A stretch of DNA of 64,000 nt from G963665925 sp963676345 (GCA_963676345.2 CAXXTS010000006.1:186001-250000), one strand, 5' to 3'. Counted from the stretch's first letter, positions 47,277 through 55,765 are shown. Translations and numbers: made by a program. Notes: generated from the letters alone by a model not told the origin.

Positions 47277-47522
47277 ATGCACATGTGTGCAAAATAAGGA
47301 ACAAGGAAAAAGAAGAAGGCGTCAAAAAAGGATCCAAATGTTTGGACACAAGCAGAGTATGAAGAATATCTATGCGGTTTGTATGGACTTGAATGTATTG
47401 TAGACTATACGCCAGCAGGTTTTCCAATTGGTCCACCTATAGATGATGAGCCATCATTTATAGACGACGATGATGATGAGCCGGATAAAAGAGACTATTC
47501 AGATGTTGACATTCCATTTTAA
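47277..47522 (+). pseudogene. Small acidic ORF broken by an early stop codon
   Basis: A coding-looking frame of about 74 codons ends at 47522. It begins KKKKASKKDPNVWTQAEYEE, continues with a GLYGLECIVDYTPAGFP phrase, and ends in an Asp/Glu-rich tail (DDDDDEPDKRDYSDVDIPF). The only ATG in frame upstream (47277, after AAAGG) is followed six codons later by TAA at 47295, and no ATG, GTG or TTG lies at the natural N-terminus after it. Either the gene carries a nonsense mutation, uses a non-standard start, or there is a sequence error. Function unknown; it lies 33 bp before the helicase gene. Confidence 0.5.
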
Positions 47523-47555
47523 GAAAGTGACTTGAATATCCAGAAAGGGCAGTAA

Positions 47556-50500
47556 ATGATTCCAAAAGCCTATATAAAAAGCTTAACGAATGCAAAAACA
47601 TATAGCAAAGGGCTGGATTTATATAAAAAACAGCGTGTTATGGAACTTGACGTGGTGGAAGAGGACAAGGACCTAGACATTGAAGCTATGGTAAAGGGCA
47701 GTGGTCAGAACATTTACGACATTTCTTTTTCTTATGATTCTGGGATAGACGAAATAGTAGATCCTTTCTGTGATTGTCCGGCCTTTAGGCAGTATCCGGG
47801 ACTTTGCAAACACTGTGTGGCCGTTATACTTGAACTCAATGACAATCTAAGTGAATATGAGTATGAAAGTGGCGACATTTTGTTAGAGGACAACGTAAAC
47901 ACCAGTCAAGATATTGAAGCCATGACAGATATATGGTTAAGCCAGCCTAGTCATAATGAGACTAAAAAGCCCAAAGTCAAGCAAGAAACGACACCGCTTA
48001 TTAAAGACCTTCTTTTTAAGACTGTTTCCAATGACGTGCCAGGGCCAGTGTTTTGTGGGTCATCGGGTGACCTTGTTAAATTAGAGCCTGAGCTCAAGTG
48101 TTTTCCTTCAGGTATAGAGCTGGAGTTTAAAATTGGAACAAGTAGGATGTATGTCGTTAAGGATATCAGGGAATTATACTTTGACATCCAAAATGAACAC
48201 CATAAATACTACGGTAAAAATTTAGACTTTAGGCATCGGTGGGATGCATTTGATGCGCAGAGCCAGAAGTACATAGATTTTATTGGACTCTACCTTAGAA
48301 ACACATATCACCAGTCTAGATATTATGGCTATAGTCATAGGGCTATGCGGTGCATGAGTCTAAGTCCAGAAGAACTGGATGACTTTTTTGATTGTGTTAA
48401 AGATACAAGCTTAACCATGAACATACTAGGTCATGAAGAAAGCCTATGGCAAATAACAGATGAACCAGTGCCGAGAAATATGACCATATCTGGGGCGTCT
48501 AGTGGCATCCGGGTGACGATCAACTATTTAGATGGCTACGTTGGACGAAAGCATTATGTATATTTTATTGATGGGCAAATATATCGTGTTGCTATGGAAG
48601 ATATTGCACCCATAAGGGATTTCATAAACTGCATGGGGAGACTTTCTAATCGCTCTATTTTTATTGAAGACGCTGATGTGCCTGTTTTTGTAAGAGACCT
48701 ATTGCCTGTTCTCAAAGATCATTATGAAATGGCCTATGATGGTTTTGATGAAGAAGCCTATAATATACCAGAGGCAAAATTTGAGTTTTACCTAGATGCC
48801 CCTGATAAAGACACAATCACCTGTGAAATTCGTGTTAAGTACGGTGAAAAAATTGAAAACCTCTACAATCTTTCAAGAGCCAGCATTCAAAGGGATAGTC
48901 TCAAAGAAAACCTGGTCAATGAAAAAGTATCTCCTTACTTTAATACCCTAGAAGTGGGAGATGTGATTTTAGCCATTCATGATGATGAAGACAAGCTCTA
49001 TGAAGTCTTAACATCTGGCATTGATACTATGGAGACTTTAGGTCATGTTTATGGCAGCGACGCCCTAAAAAGGATGACTGTTAAAAAGAAATCCAAAATT
49101 GCATTAGGGGTTTCAGTGGAAAGTGACCTGATGTCCATAACCATTGATTCGGGCGACCTTTCCAGTTCTGAACTGAATGAAATTCTATCGAGATACAATC
49201 CAAAAAAGAAATACCACCGGTTAAAAAACGGTGACTTTATTCAAATGGAAAATGATGATCTTCAAACCCTATATGAGCTTAAAGAGGGACTTCATGTTAC
49301 AGATGCACAGATGAAAAGTGGCCACTTTGAAGTGCCCAAATACCGGGCCCTCTATGTGGATGAAGTCTTAAAAAAAGATCAGTCCCTATCCCTGGATCGG
49401 GATAAATCTTACAGGTCTCTCATTCGAAATATGAAGACAATAGAAGACAATGACTTTGAAGTGCCAGGTCCCCTAAAAGATGTTTTGCGGGCTTATCAGA
49501 AGTCAGGCTTTCTTTGGATGAAGACCCTAAGTCGAAATGGTTTTGGAGGCATTCTGGCCGATGACATGGGACTGGGAAAAACCCTCCAAGTCATTGCTTT
49601 TATCCTAAGCGAAAAAATGGAAGCAAAAGCAGCGGGGAAAACCCTTATAGTTTGTCCTGCATCTCTTGTTTACAATTGGCAAGCTGAGTTTGAAAAATTT
49701 ACCCCCCAGCTTAAAACCACTCTGGTGCTGGGAACAGCCAAAGAAAGAAAACACATAATCGATTCATTTGAAGCAGATGAAATTGTCATCACCTCTTACG
49801 ATCTTTTGAAAAGAGATATAAACCATTACAGGGAACACTGTTTTCATGCTCAGGTGATCGATGAAGCCCAGGCCATAAAAAATCAAGCTACTAAGGCGGC
49901 CAAGGCTGTGAAAACCATCAAATCTGACTTCAAACTGGCCCTTACAGGCACACCTATTGAAAATAGGCTGAGTGAGTTATGGAGTATGTTTGACTATTTA
50001 ATGCCGGGATTCTTATTCTCTTATAATAAGTTTAAAAAAGAAATTGAGTCACCGGTTATAAAAAGTGGTGATGAAAAATCAATGAACCGCTTAAGAAAGC
50101 TTATAACGCCTTTTATATTAAGACGATTAAAGACGGATGTTTTAACAGACTTACCAGATAAGATTGAAGAGAATATGCCTGTGTCCATGGGCCCCGAACA
50201 GAAAAGTCTATATAACGCCCATGTTCAAAGAATCAAGAATATGCTGTCGGGACAGTCGGATCAGGATTTTACAAAGTCAAAAATTCAAATTCTTTCTGAA
50301 CTGACAAGACTTAGACAGTTGTGTTGTGATCCAGCGCTCATTTATGATGATTATAACACCGCTTCTGCCAAAGTCGAAACATGCCTAGAGCTCATTCGTG
50401 AAGCGGTAGAAGGTGGGCATAAGGTTCTCTTATTTTCCCAGTTTACATCTATGTTAGACATCATACGCCAGAATCTTGATAAGGATAAGATTAGCTATCA

Positions 50501-50873
50501 CTACCTTTCGGGTGCAACAAACAAGAAAAAAAGAGCCCAGATGGTGAAAGACTTCAATACGGATGACACCCCCGTCTTTTGTATTTCTTTAAAAGCGGGC
50601 GGGACAGGTCTTAACCTAACAGCTGCGGACATTGTAATACATTTCGATCCTTGGTGGAATGTGGCTGTTCAAAATCAGGCGACAGACCGTGCCCACAGAA
50701 TCGGTCAGAAAAATGTTGTGAATGTCTACAGACTCATAGCCAAAGACAGCATTGAAGAGAAAATTGTTAAACTACAAGACAAGAAAAAGGCTCTGGCAGA
50801 AGAAATACTCAGTGGTGAAGGCATGGGTGTGGGACAGTTTTCTAAAGAGGAACTGCTTGAGTTGTTGGGGTAA
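47556..50873 (+). CDS. SNF2-family helicase with SWIM zinc finger
   Basis: A 1105-residue protein. The SWIM zinc finger is at residues 72-86 (CDC, nine residues, then CKH; Cys72, Cys74, Cys84, His86). A long SNF2-associated middle region follows. The SNF2 ATPase starts near residue 640 with Walker A DDMGLGKT (Lys675) and DEAQ box 769-772. The helicase C-terminal domain carries GGTGLNLTAAD and QATDRAHRIGQ. It is a DNA-dependent ATPase/translocase of the bacterial SWI2/SNF2 group common in Firmicutes; its role in the cell is unknown. AAAGGG precedes the ATG. Confidence 0.92.
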   Translation: MIPKAYIKSLTNAKTYSKGLDLYKKQRVMELDVVEEDKDLDIEAMVKGSGQNIYDISFSYDSGIDEIVDPFCDCPAFRQYPGLCKHCVAVILELNDNLSEYEYESGDILLEDNVNTSQDIEAMTDIWLSQPSHNETKKPKVKQETTPLIKDLLFKTVSNDVPGPVFCGSSGDLVKLEPELKCFPSGIELEFKIGTSRMYVVKDIRELYFDIQNEHHKYYGKNLDFRHRWDAFDAQSQKYIDFIGLYLRNTYHQSRYYGYSHRAMRCMSLSPEELDDFFDCVKDTSLTMNILGHEESLWQITDEPVPRNMTISGASSGIRVTINYLDGYVGRKHYVYFIDGQIYRVAMEDIAPIRDFINCMGRLSNRSIFIEDADVPVFVRDLLPVLKDHYEMAYDGFDEEAYNIPEAKFEFYLDAPDKDTITCEIRVKYGEKIENLYNLSRASIQRDSLKENLVNEKVSPYFNTLEVGDVILAIHDDEDKLYEVLTSGIDTMETLGHVYGSDALKRMTVKKKSKIALGVSVESDLMSITIDSGDLSSSELNEILSRYNPKKKYHRLKNGDFIQMENDDLQTLYELKEGLHVTDAQMKSGHFEVPKYRALYVDEVLKKDQSLSLDRDKSYRSLIRNMKTIEDNDFEVPGPLKDVLRAYQKSGFLWMKTLSRNGFGGILADDMGLGKTLQVIAFILSEKMEAKAAGKTLIVCPASLVYNWQAEFEKFTPQLKTTLVLGTAKERKHIIDSFEADEIVITSYDLLKRDINHYREHCFHAQVIDEAQAIKNQATKAAKAVKTIKSDFKLALTGTPIENRLSELWSMFDYLMPGFLFSYNKFKKEIESPVIKSGDEKSMNRLRKLITPFILRRLKTDVLTDLPDKIEENMPVSMGPEQKSLYNAHVQRIKNMLSGQSDQDFTKSKIQILSELTRLRQLCCDPALIYDDYNTASAKVETCLELIREAVEGGHKVLLFSQFTSMLDIIRQNLDKDKISYHYLSGATNKKKRAQMVKDFNTDDTPVFCISLKAGGTGLNLTAADIVIHFDPWWNVAVQNQATDRAHRIGQKNVVNVYRLIAKDSIEEKIVKLQDKKKALAEEILSGEGMGVGQFSKEELLELLG

Positions 50874-50973
50874 GTTTGTTCTTTTGCTTAGTGAAATTCC
50901 AAGTTCGCATATACGTGATTTGAAAGAAGCTTTGCGGTTTTCATACTATGATACGATGAATAATTTCTATATA

Positions 50974-51018
50974 GAAATGACAAAGACATGCTGTCCGACA
51001 GCATGTCTTTGTCATTTC
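50974..51018. terminator. Perfect 22-bp inverted repeat after the helicase gene
   Basis: Bases 50974-50995 are the exact reverse complement of 50997-51018 with one base between (core GACATGCTGTC, C, GACAGCATGTC). There is no T-run, but the right arm ends in TTTGTCATTTC. It probably ends the helicase transcript; it could also act as a cruciform or processing site. Confidence 0.55.
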
Positions 51019-51023
51019 ATGAC

Positions 51024-51110
51024 TGCACGAAGTGCACATACGATCGGAAGCTATGATTTTGAGCATCGTACCTCACGTCACGACTGTAAGGCGTAGCGTG
51101 TCTTATATCT
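51024..51110 (+). repeat. Diverged copy (R0) of the 87-bp structured repeat
   Basis: An ungapped match to the tandem units at 55525, with three inverted repeats. TGCAC-GAA-GTGCA is at 51024-51036 and ACGATCGG to CATCGTACC at 51040-51072. The third, ACGTC (51075-51079) with GGCGT (51090-51094), lies in the tail. Where it differs from the tandem units, several differences fall at paired positions. It lies about 45 bp before the promoter of HEPN/MNT module A, as the tandem copies do for module B. Confidence 0.65.
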
Positions 51111-51153
51111 TGACGCATAGAGAAATTAGAGATTAAGACTTACTATTTCAGTG

Positions 51154-51162
51154 TGCTATAAT
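51154..51162 (+). promoter_or_regulatory. Extended -10 promoter of HEPN/MNT module A
   Basis: TGCTATAAT (TGn plus a perfect TATAAT) without a good -35. The same sequence in the same context, GTGCTATAATTAA followed by AAATAGCTGA, stands before module B at 55783. Confidence 0.65.
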
Positions 51163-51256
51163 TAAAAAAATAGCTGACTACGATGGATATTTAAATATAA
51201 ATAAGCGTATAAGAAGTACCGTATTAAGCTTTGGAGTTTTTGGAGGGAAAGTGTGA

Positions 51257-51682
51257 ATGGTAATTTTACTAGATAGTTTAAAAAAAGTAGTCAGTTTACT
51301 TGAAGCTGTTCTTGATAGGACGAATGACACAGAATATATGAAAACCTTTGATGCAGTAACCAGACAAGCTCTGCGTGCTGGCGCTATTCAAAATTTTGAA
51401 TCCACTTATGAGCTTTGTTGGAAATATATGAAGCGTTGGCTTGCATATAACGTAGGTCAATCTGAAGTTGAAGGACTATCGAGACGGGGTCTTTTTAGAA
51501 TGTCGGCAGAGTACTTGATAATTGATGATGTAGAACAATGGATACACTATCATCAGGCAAGAAACTTAACATCACATACTTATAATCAGGAAACTGCAGA
51601 TGAGGTCTATGATGTAATTACCCCATTCCTTAGTGATGCGCAGAGGTTAGTAAAGGTATTGGAGCGATCCGATGAACGTTGA
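51257..51682 (+). CDS. HEPN-domain toxin-like protein, module A (HepT / NTase-substrate-binding family)
   Basis: A 141-residue all-alpha protein of the HI0074-like nucleotidyltransferase-substrate-binding group, related to HepT. It carries the HEPN ribonuclease motif with the pattern RX4HXY: Arg102, His107 and Tyr109 in ARNLTSHTY. In characterised HepT/MntA systems the tyrosine of this motif is AMP-modified by the partner nucleotidyltransferase, which silences the RNase. FESTYELCWKYMKRW is typical of the family. GGAGGG is spaced 9 bp from the ATG. The 3' end overlaps the partner gene by 11 bp. Confidence 0.82.
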   Translation: MVILLDSLKKVVSLLEAVLDRTNDTEYMKTFDAVTRQALRAGAIQNFESTYELCWKYMKRWLAYNVGQSEVEGLSRRGLFRMSAEYLIIDDVEQWIHYHQARNLTSHTYNQETADEVYDVITPFLSDAQRLVKVLERSDER

Positions 51683-51971
51683 AAAGAGACATTTGGACTT
51701 GATACAGGATATCTTACTTAAGAATGTACCCAAAATTGAAGTGAGGGCTTTCGGATCGAGGGTAAAAGGGAGCAATCGATCTCATTCTGATTTGGATTTA
51801 GCCCTTGTTTCTTCTCAGAAAATTGATTTGAAAAGAATAAGTATATTTAAAGAAGCTTTTGATGCATCTGACTTACCCTATCGCGTAGATGTACTGGACT
51901 ATAACCGGGTAAATAAAAGCTTTCGGGCAATTATTGATGCACAATATGTGGTGATTCAAAAAGGGGCTTAA
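51672..51971 (+). CDS. MNT-family nucleotidyltransferase antitoxin-like protein, module A (MntA)
   Basis: A 99-residue minimal nucleotidyltransferase. The catalytic pattern is present: FGSRVKGSNRSHSDLDLAL with Gly28-Ser29 and the metal-binding Asp40 and Asp42. In known HEPN/MNT pairs this protein is the antitoxin and adenylylates the HEPN toxin. It overlaps the HEPN gene by 11 bp, with GGAG before its ATG. Size and motif are complete, so the module looks intact. Confidence 0.82.
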   Translation: MNVEKRHLDLIQDILLKNVPKIEVRAFGSRVKGSNRSHSDLDLALVSSQKIDLKRISIFKEAFDASDLPYRVDVLDYNRVNKSFRAIIDAQYVVIQKGA

Positions 51972-52016
51972 TAGATGATTAATAAAAAATGGCATAGCAG
52001 CCTATTTTGGTCATGA

Positions 52017-52045
52017 TTCCTATGTGTACCAGGTACACATAGGAA
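52017..52045. repeat. 29-bp perfect palindrome containing TGTACCAGGTACA
   Basis: TTCCTATGTGTACC, A, GGTACACATAGGAA: two 14-bp arms around one base. It lies 46 bp after module A. There is no T-run, so it is an imperfect terminator candidate. Its centre is one of four GTAC-type palindromes scattered in this region. Confidence 0.6.
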
Positions 52046-52152
52046 CTATTGAACGTGTGGGAATCGAAATTTATAATGTTAAAAACGATTAGGTTAGATG
52101 CTGGTAGAACCAGATAGAAGTATATGAAGAAAAATCATTAAGGAGGTGTAGG

Positions 52153-52458
52153 GTGGAAGAAAGAGACTGGAAACTCTTTAAAGAGAAAGTTGGTCTATGG
52201 CAAGAGACGTACATGGAGAGACTTACTTCAGAATATGTATCTTTACTAGAAGACGAACGGCCTGCATCCACTAAATTCTGGGCTTTGGAAAAGAGAATTA
52301 GAACAGATAAGAAAAAGCCAGGCGTGATTATAAGCTTGTCGAGGTCAAAGATGATATTCGATATTGTCGATTTAATCAGGGATGGTGTGATTACAAAAGA
52401 GGATCTAGAAGATTTTAGTGAGACATTAAAGGAAAATGTAGAGAATATGCTTATATGA
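52153..52458 (+). CDS. Conserved hypothetical protein (about 100 residues)
   Basis: A 101-residue charged, helix-rich protein without membrane segments. The phrases ERDWKLF, PASTKFWALEKRI and DLIRDGVITKEDLEDFS look like a small soluble family that I have seen in Firmicutes without known function. GTG start with a strong AGGAGGTG at 52141-52148. It lies between HEPN/MNT module A and a separate gene at 52522; no functional link is visible. Confidence 0.65.
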   Translation: MEERDWKLFKEKVGLWQETYMERLTSEYVSLLEDERPASTKFWALEKRIRTDKKKPGVIISLSRSKMIFDIVDLIRDGVITKEDLEDFSETLKENVENMLI

Positions 52459-52521
52459 TTGAATTAAGTTCAATATGTTCACAAGAGTCAATTTACATAC
52501 CAGCATTTTGGAGGGATAACC

Positions 52522-53625
52522 ATGCAAATCGCATTAACAAAGAAACTGTCCCAGGCACTCAAACTCAAACCGTCACCGACTGACGACACAATTGATCCCT
52601 TGTTTGCCTGGACCGCAAACTGGACGACTGTATGGACAAATAGGAAAGCAGAAGACATGCTCATTCTTGTGAACAATGCCACTCAATTTACTGTGGCTGT
52701 TTATCAGGTGAAACGTAAGGACCTTAAAAACATTGATGAAAAAATGACATCCGCTATTCGAAACACTCTTTTATTTCATAATTTCAATAAAGAAATGGTA
52801 GATGCTTACATGAAAATGGCTGGAGAAGTGTCATTTACCCGTAATAGCAGTAGACAAATGGCTTCATGGGTATCAAAGGCCGGTCGCGAATGCGCTTTTC
52901 ATGTGGGGGATGAGTATAACGGCATATCCAAAATGTACTGTGACACTTTAGGTGCTGGTTCCAATCATAGAATTGTCAACTGTTCTGATAAAGACAGCGA
53001 TAGTTATTATCCCTATCGAGCCATGCGTGATGCTCTAGCGGGTCTTACGGGTCTGCAAGCCTATAAAAGTCGCGTATTTGAACTGATGGTAAAACTTGAC
53101 TTAGGAACATATAAAGCTAAGCGCAGGCTGCTTGTCCCTGCGGACATAGACTTTGTCTATCTACATAGATTATTACAGCAGGTTTTCAACTGGAGAAATT
53201 ATCATCTCTATGATTTTACTGTCTATGACAGGGCTATGCAAAAAGTCATTATGAGGTTCGTGCCATTTTTGGCAGATATTGAGTATGATGAAAATGCTAT
53301 GTTTATGAGAGAACATACCCTTTCTGAAATTTTCCCAGAACATAGGAAGATATTCTACACCTATGACATGGGAGATAATTGGGAGCATGAAATTGAGTTT
53401 ATCCGTGAACTTGAAGACTATGATAATGAAGTGCCTTATCTGTTAGAAGCCACCGGACAAACGCCACCCGAAGACGTTGGTGGGGTTGCAGAATTTATTC
53501 GTTTTAATGAGATTATGCAAAATCCTGATCATCCTGCATATGAAGAAATGAAAACGTGGGCAGGGTATTGGCAGCCCGAACTTTCAGAATGGCAAAGGCG
53601 GCCTAGGGTTATTTATATCATGTAA
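52522..53625 (+). CDS. DUF6933 plus pRiA4b ORF-3-like protein
   Basis: A 367-residue protein of two parts. Residues 1-165 begin MQIALTKKLSQAL and contain FAWTANWTTVWTNRK, a pattern of a domain often found fused to, or beside, the plasmid pRiA4b ORF-3 family. Residues about 185-365 match that family: an LHRLLQQVFNW segment, then IFYTYDMGDNWEHEIEFI and the terminal YEEMKTWAG. Biochemical role unknown. GGAGGG precedes the ATG, and a good terminator follows, so it is its own transcription unit or the end of one. Confidence 0.75.
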   Translation: MQIALTKKLSQALKLKPSPTDDTIDPLFAWTANWTTVWTNRKAEDMLILVNNATQFTVAVYQVKRKDLKNIDEKMTSAIRNTLLFHNFNKEMVDAYMKMAGEVSFTRNSSRQMASWVSKAGRECAFHVGDEYNGISKMYCDTLGAGSNHRIVNCSDKDSDSYYPYRAMRDALAGLTGLQAYKSRVFELMVKLDLGTYKAKRRLLVPADIDFVYLHRLLQQVFNWRNYHLYDFTVYDRAMQKVIMRFVPFLADIEYDENAMFMREHTLSEIFPEHRKIFYTYDMGDNWEHEIEFIRELEDYDNEVPYLLEATGQTPPEDVGGVAEFIRFNEIMQNPDHPAYEEMKTWAGYWQPELSEWQRRPRVIYIM

Positions 53626-53674
53626 AACCCTCGGTACTTGGGCAGAAGCACTTATATTATAAAACGATGGCTAA

Positions 53675-53714
53675 AGCACTCCAAAATATGATTATTTTGG
53701 AGTGCTATTTTTTT
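53675..53714 (+). terminator. Rho-independent terminator
   Basis: AGCACTCCAAAATA (53675-53688) pairs perfectly with TATTTTGGAGTGCT (53693-53706), a 14-bp stem with a 4-base loop, followed by ATTTTTTT. It ends the gene at 52522, and with its A-rich left flank might also serve the gene on the minus strand. Confidence 0.92.
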
Positions 53715-53749
53715 GCTGGTAATTTCATGTCTTTGTTTTAAAGTCGAGA

Positions 53750-53917
53750 TTATTTTAATAAAATTGCACTTGAAATACAAGACCTGCAAACCTTTTTGTC
53801 CTTAAAAGAGACAATCTTGCTGTCAGAATTGCAAATAATACAACCATCATATGCCTCAGGGGTCTCATGGATTAAAGTGGCGTCCTGCTCTTTTGTTAAG
53901 TTTGTAAAGTTGTTCAT
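53750..53917 (-). CDS. Small zinc-ribbon-like protein (minus strand)
   Basis: The only convincing gene on the minus strand. It encodes 55 residues starting MNNFTNLTKEQ, with two CxxC pairs (GCIICNSDSK and VCRSCIS) 13 residues apart, as in a zinc ribbon. GGGAGG lies 8 bp upstream of the ATG. The open frame reaches further upstream, but that part has no ribosome-binding site. Size and layout recall small sporulation regulators of the Gin/CsfB kind, but the likeness is too short to name it. Confidence 0.6.
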   Translation of the reverse strand: MNNFTNLTKEQDATLIHETPEAYDGCIICNSDSKIVSFKDKKVCRSCISSAILLK

Positions 53918-54001
53918 TTGTAATGCCTCCCTCTTGCCTATTAAACGGTGTAAAAAGTAAATTGTTGTAATTATATTACTATAAATCCCAATAAAAACCA
54001 A

Positions 54002-54295
54002 TAGGTAATTTACAATTTATACAAAATAAAAGTAAAATATTAAAGTATATATAGTGGGTTGTGGTTTTATTTTAAACAATAATATGATAAATTACTGGGA
54101 AATGGTTTAGTGCAGTTTTTGAACTGAAATAAATCCAAATCCAAAGATAACAGTACTCCTATGGTATATTCTTTTATTATAGAAGATGAAGTATTAATGT
54201 GGTCTGCGCAGAGGTCTGATTTTAGGCTTCTAATTATTATTAGTATCACCGAAGAGGTTCTACTCAATCCCTTCAATGAGATTTACTTTATTTTT
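54002..54295. other. AT-rich stretch without a convincing gene
   Basis: No ribosome-binding site plus frame could be supported on either strand. A + strand frame reads coding-like for about 50 codons near 54150-54300 but lacks a start, and could be the decayed end of an older gene. Confidence 0.35.
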
Positions 54296-54304
54296 TGCTA
54301 TAAT
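54296..54304 (+). promoter_or_regulatory. Extended -10 promoter before the MNT remnant
   Basis: TGCTATAAT followed by TAGG, the same extended -10 as at 51154 and 55783. It marks this site as a third, decayed member of the HEPN/MNT family. Confidence 0.5.
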
Positions 54305-54309
54305 TAGGT

Positions 54310-54507
54310 ATGGAGATGATGCTGATGGAAATGGTGTTTGGACTTAATAGAGATGAATTTGAGTGTGTTCTCGGTGTGTTGAATACCTATTCTCAATGTA
54401 TTGAAAAGGTTCGGATATTTGGATCGAGAGCACGTGGTGATCACAAAATCATTTCTGAACGTACTAGGTACACTTGGGAATGCACTTGGGAATATGAAAG
54501 GTTATAA
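54310..54507 (+). pseudogene. Truncated MNT nucleotidyltransferase remnant
   Basis: Residues 1-45 match the start of MntA-like proteins and contain FGSRARGD, as in module B. The match stops right after GDHK, before the two catalytic aspartates, and the frame runs into a GTACTAGGTAC palindrome at 54461 and a short tandem (CTTGGGAAT twice) before a stop. No HEPN partner gene precedes it. Probably non-functional. Confidence 0.65.
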
Positions 54508-54510
54508 AAT

Positions 54511-54978
54511 ATGAAGTACATGGATGATTTTGTTAAGTATAAACTCCCCGTTTTGTGCTGGATGGGCGTCATATTCTGGTTTTCGGCCCAGCCGGAAACA
54601 GCTTCTGGGGCCATGAGTGGGTCGATTACGACTATAATTTTCAGTGCATTTGACCACTTGGGATTAACGAAATTTATTTCAGTAGATGGCTTGCACCATA
54701 TCATTAGAAAGAGTGCCCATTTTTCCATATACTTTATCTTGGGTATGTTGGTCTACAGAGCACTGAGTCGTGATAAACAGGCAAAGACAAGTATGAAAAT
54801 AATTGGCGTGGGGATATTGATTTGTTTTGCTTATGCGTGTTCCGATGAAATCCATCAGCTGTTTATTGATGGTAGAAGTGGGCAGATAAGGGATGTGCTG
54901 ATTGACACTTCAGGTGCCCTGCTTGGTATATTGCTATTTGATGTTGTGTTTAGAAAACTTGATAGAATTCTTAATTGA
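54511..54978 (+). CDS. VanZ-family membrane protein
   Basis: A 155-residue protein with about four membrane helices and the VanZ-like signature: FWFSAQPE after the first helix, IIRKSAHFSIYFILG, then CSDEIHQLFIDGRSGQIRDVLIDTSGALLG. Family members, including the teicoplanin-resistance accessory protein VanZ, are linked to cell-envelope modification, but the reaction is not settled. AAAGG lies upstream of the ATG. A decayed partial copy follows at 55057. Confidence 0.85.
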   Translation: MKYMDDFVKYKLPVLCWMGVIFWFSAQPETASGAMSGSITTIIFSAFDHLGLTKFISVDGLHHIIRKSAHFSIYFILGMLVYRALSRDKQAKTSMKIIGVGILICFAYACSDEIHQLFIDGRSGQIRDVLIDTSGALLGILLFDVVFRKLDRILN

Positions 54979-55056
54979 GTACGATGTTTTTCCAAAACAT
55001 TCGTTCCGAAATGTGCGTTCCGAAATATACCTGGTACATAAGCGGAAATTCCTAGT

Positions 55057-55245
55057 ATGCCACGGAACACATTAAAAAAAATCGGTCTAGGACTTATGAA
55101 TTGCATGCTCTATGCATGTACAGATGAAATACATCAAGTGTTCATAGCAGAACGAAGTGGACAAATAAAAGATGAAGTGATTGATACGTCAGGATCAGCT
55201 ATTGGTATTACTGGGTTTTGTCACATTGATAAAATTGTTAAATAA
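55057..55245 (+). pseudogene. Decayed partial copy of the VanZ gene
   Basis: Sixty-two codons that repeat the last third of the upstream VanZ protein (YACTDEIHQVFIAERSGQIKD against YACSDEIHQLFIDGRSGQIRD) with many changes. The first three helices are missing, and a palindromic ATACCTGGTAC lies 20 bp upstream. Together with the MNT remnant it shows local duplication and deletion. Confidence 0.75.
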
Positions 55246-55477
55246 CTTTGATTTAGATATTATTTTGATCTATGCGGGCAATAACTTACCAAATAATAGA
55301 ATTTTATAAAAATTATGAAACTAGTGACTAAAGTCCCTGTTTCTGAATTAAAAGATATGTTAAAATAGCATTGCACCTGCCTAATTCGCTTATGCTAAAT
55401 CGCGCTTTTTAGTATACAACATATACCAGTTGGGGTGGGTGCTCCTCATTTTTTGAAATAATATTAAACCAACAATA

Positions 55478-55516
55478 AGCAAGCTTATCCAATAAATTTT
55501 GGAAGGCTTGCTATTT
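55478..55516 (+). terminator. Possible terminator before the tandem repeats
   Basis: AGCAAGC (55478-55484) pairs with GCTTGCT (55506-55512), with a 21-base loop, followed by ATTTAT. Weak. The stretch 55246-55477 before it holds no recognisable gene. Confidence 0.3.
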
Positions 55517-55524
55517 ATAATGGT

Positions 55525-55765
55525 ACGATCGAAATCTGTGATTTCGAGTATCGTACCTTACTCCACGACCGCAGGGAGTAGAGTGTATTCCTGTCTGCCC
55601 AACGGGCACAAACGATCGAAATCTGTGATTTCGAGTATCGTACCTTACTCCACGACCGCAGGGAGTAGAGTGTCTTCCTGACTGCCCGGCGGGCACATAC
55701 GATCGAAATCTATGATTTCGAGCATCATACCTTACTCCGAGATCTGAAAGATATCGGAGAGTCCG
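55525..55765 (+). repeat. Tandem 87-bp structured repeat (units R1, R2, R3)
   Basis: Units begin with ACGATCGAAATC at 55525, 55612 and 55699, an exact period of 87 bp. The first two are nearly identical and the third diverges after 55737. Each unit can fold into three hairpins: CGAAATC/GATTTCG inside a TACGAT/ATCGTA outer stem, ACTCC/GGAGT, and GCCC/GGGC (for example 55597-55607). In R3 the second hairpin is replaced by a longer CTCCGA...TCGGAG stem. The block ends about 20 bp before the promoter of HEPN/MNT module B. Frames in it on both strands are not genes. Confidence 0.85.

Noticed and set aside
50752..51096. 114-codon frame overlapping the end of the SNF2 gene
   Set aside because: Two thirds lies in another frame inside the helicase gene and the rest runs through the 22-bp inverted repeat; no start signal.
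55499..55696. Open frames on both strands within the 87-bp tandem repeats
   Set aside because: They arise from the repeat itself; no ribosome-binding site and palindromic content explain them.
55525..55765. CRISPR array
   Set aside because: The units are directly contiguous with a constant 87-bp period, no variable spacers and no cas genes nearby.
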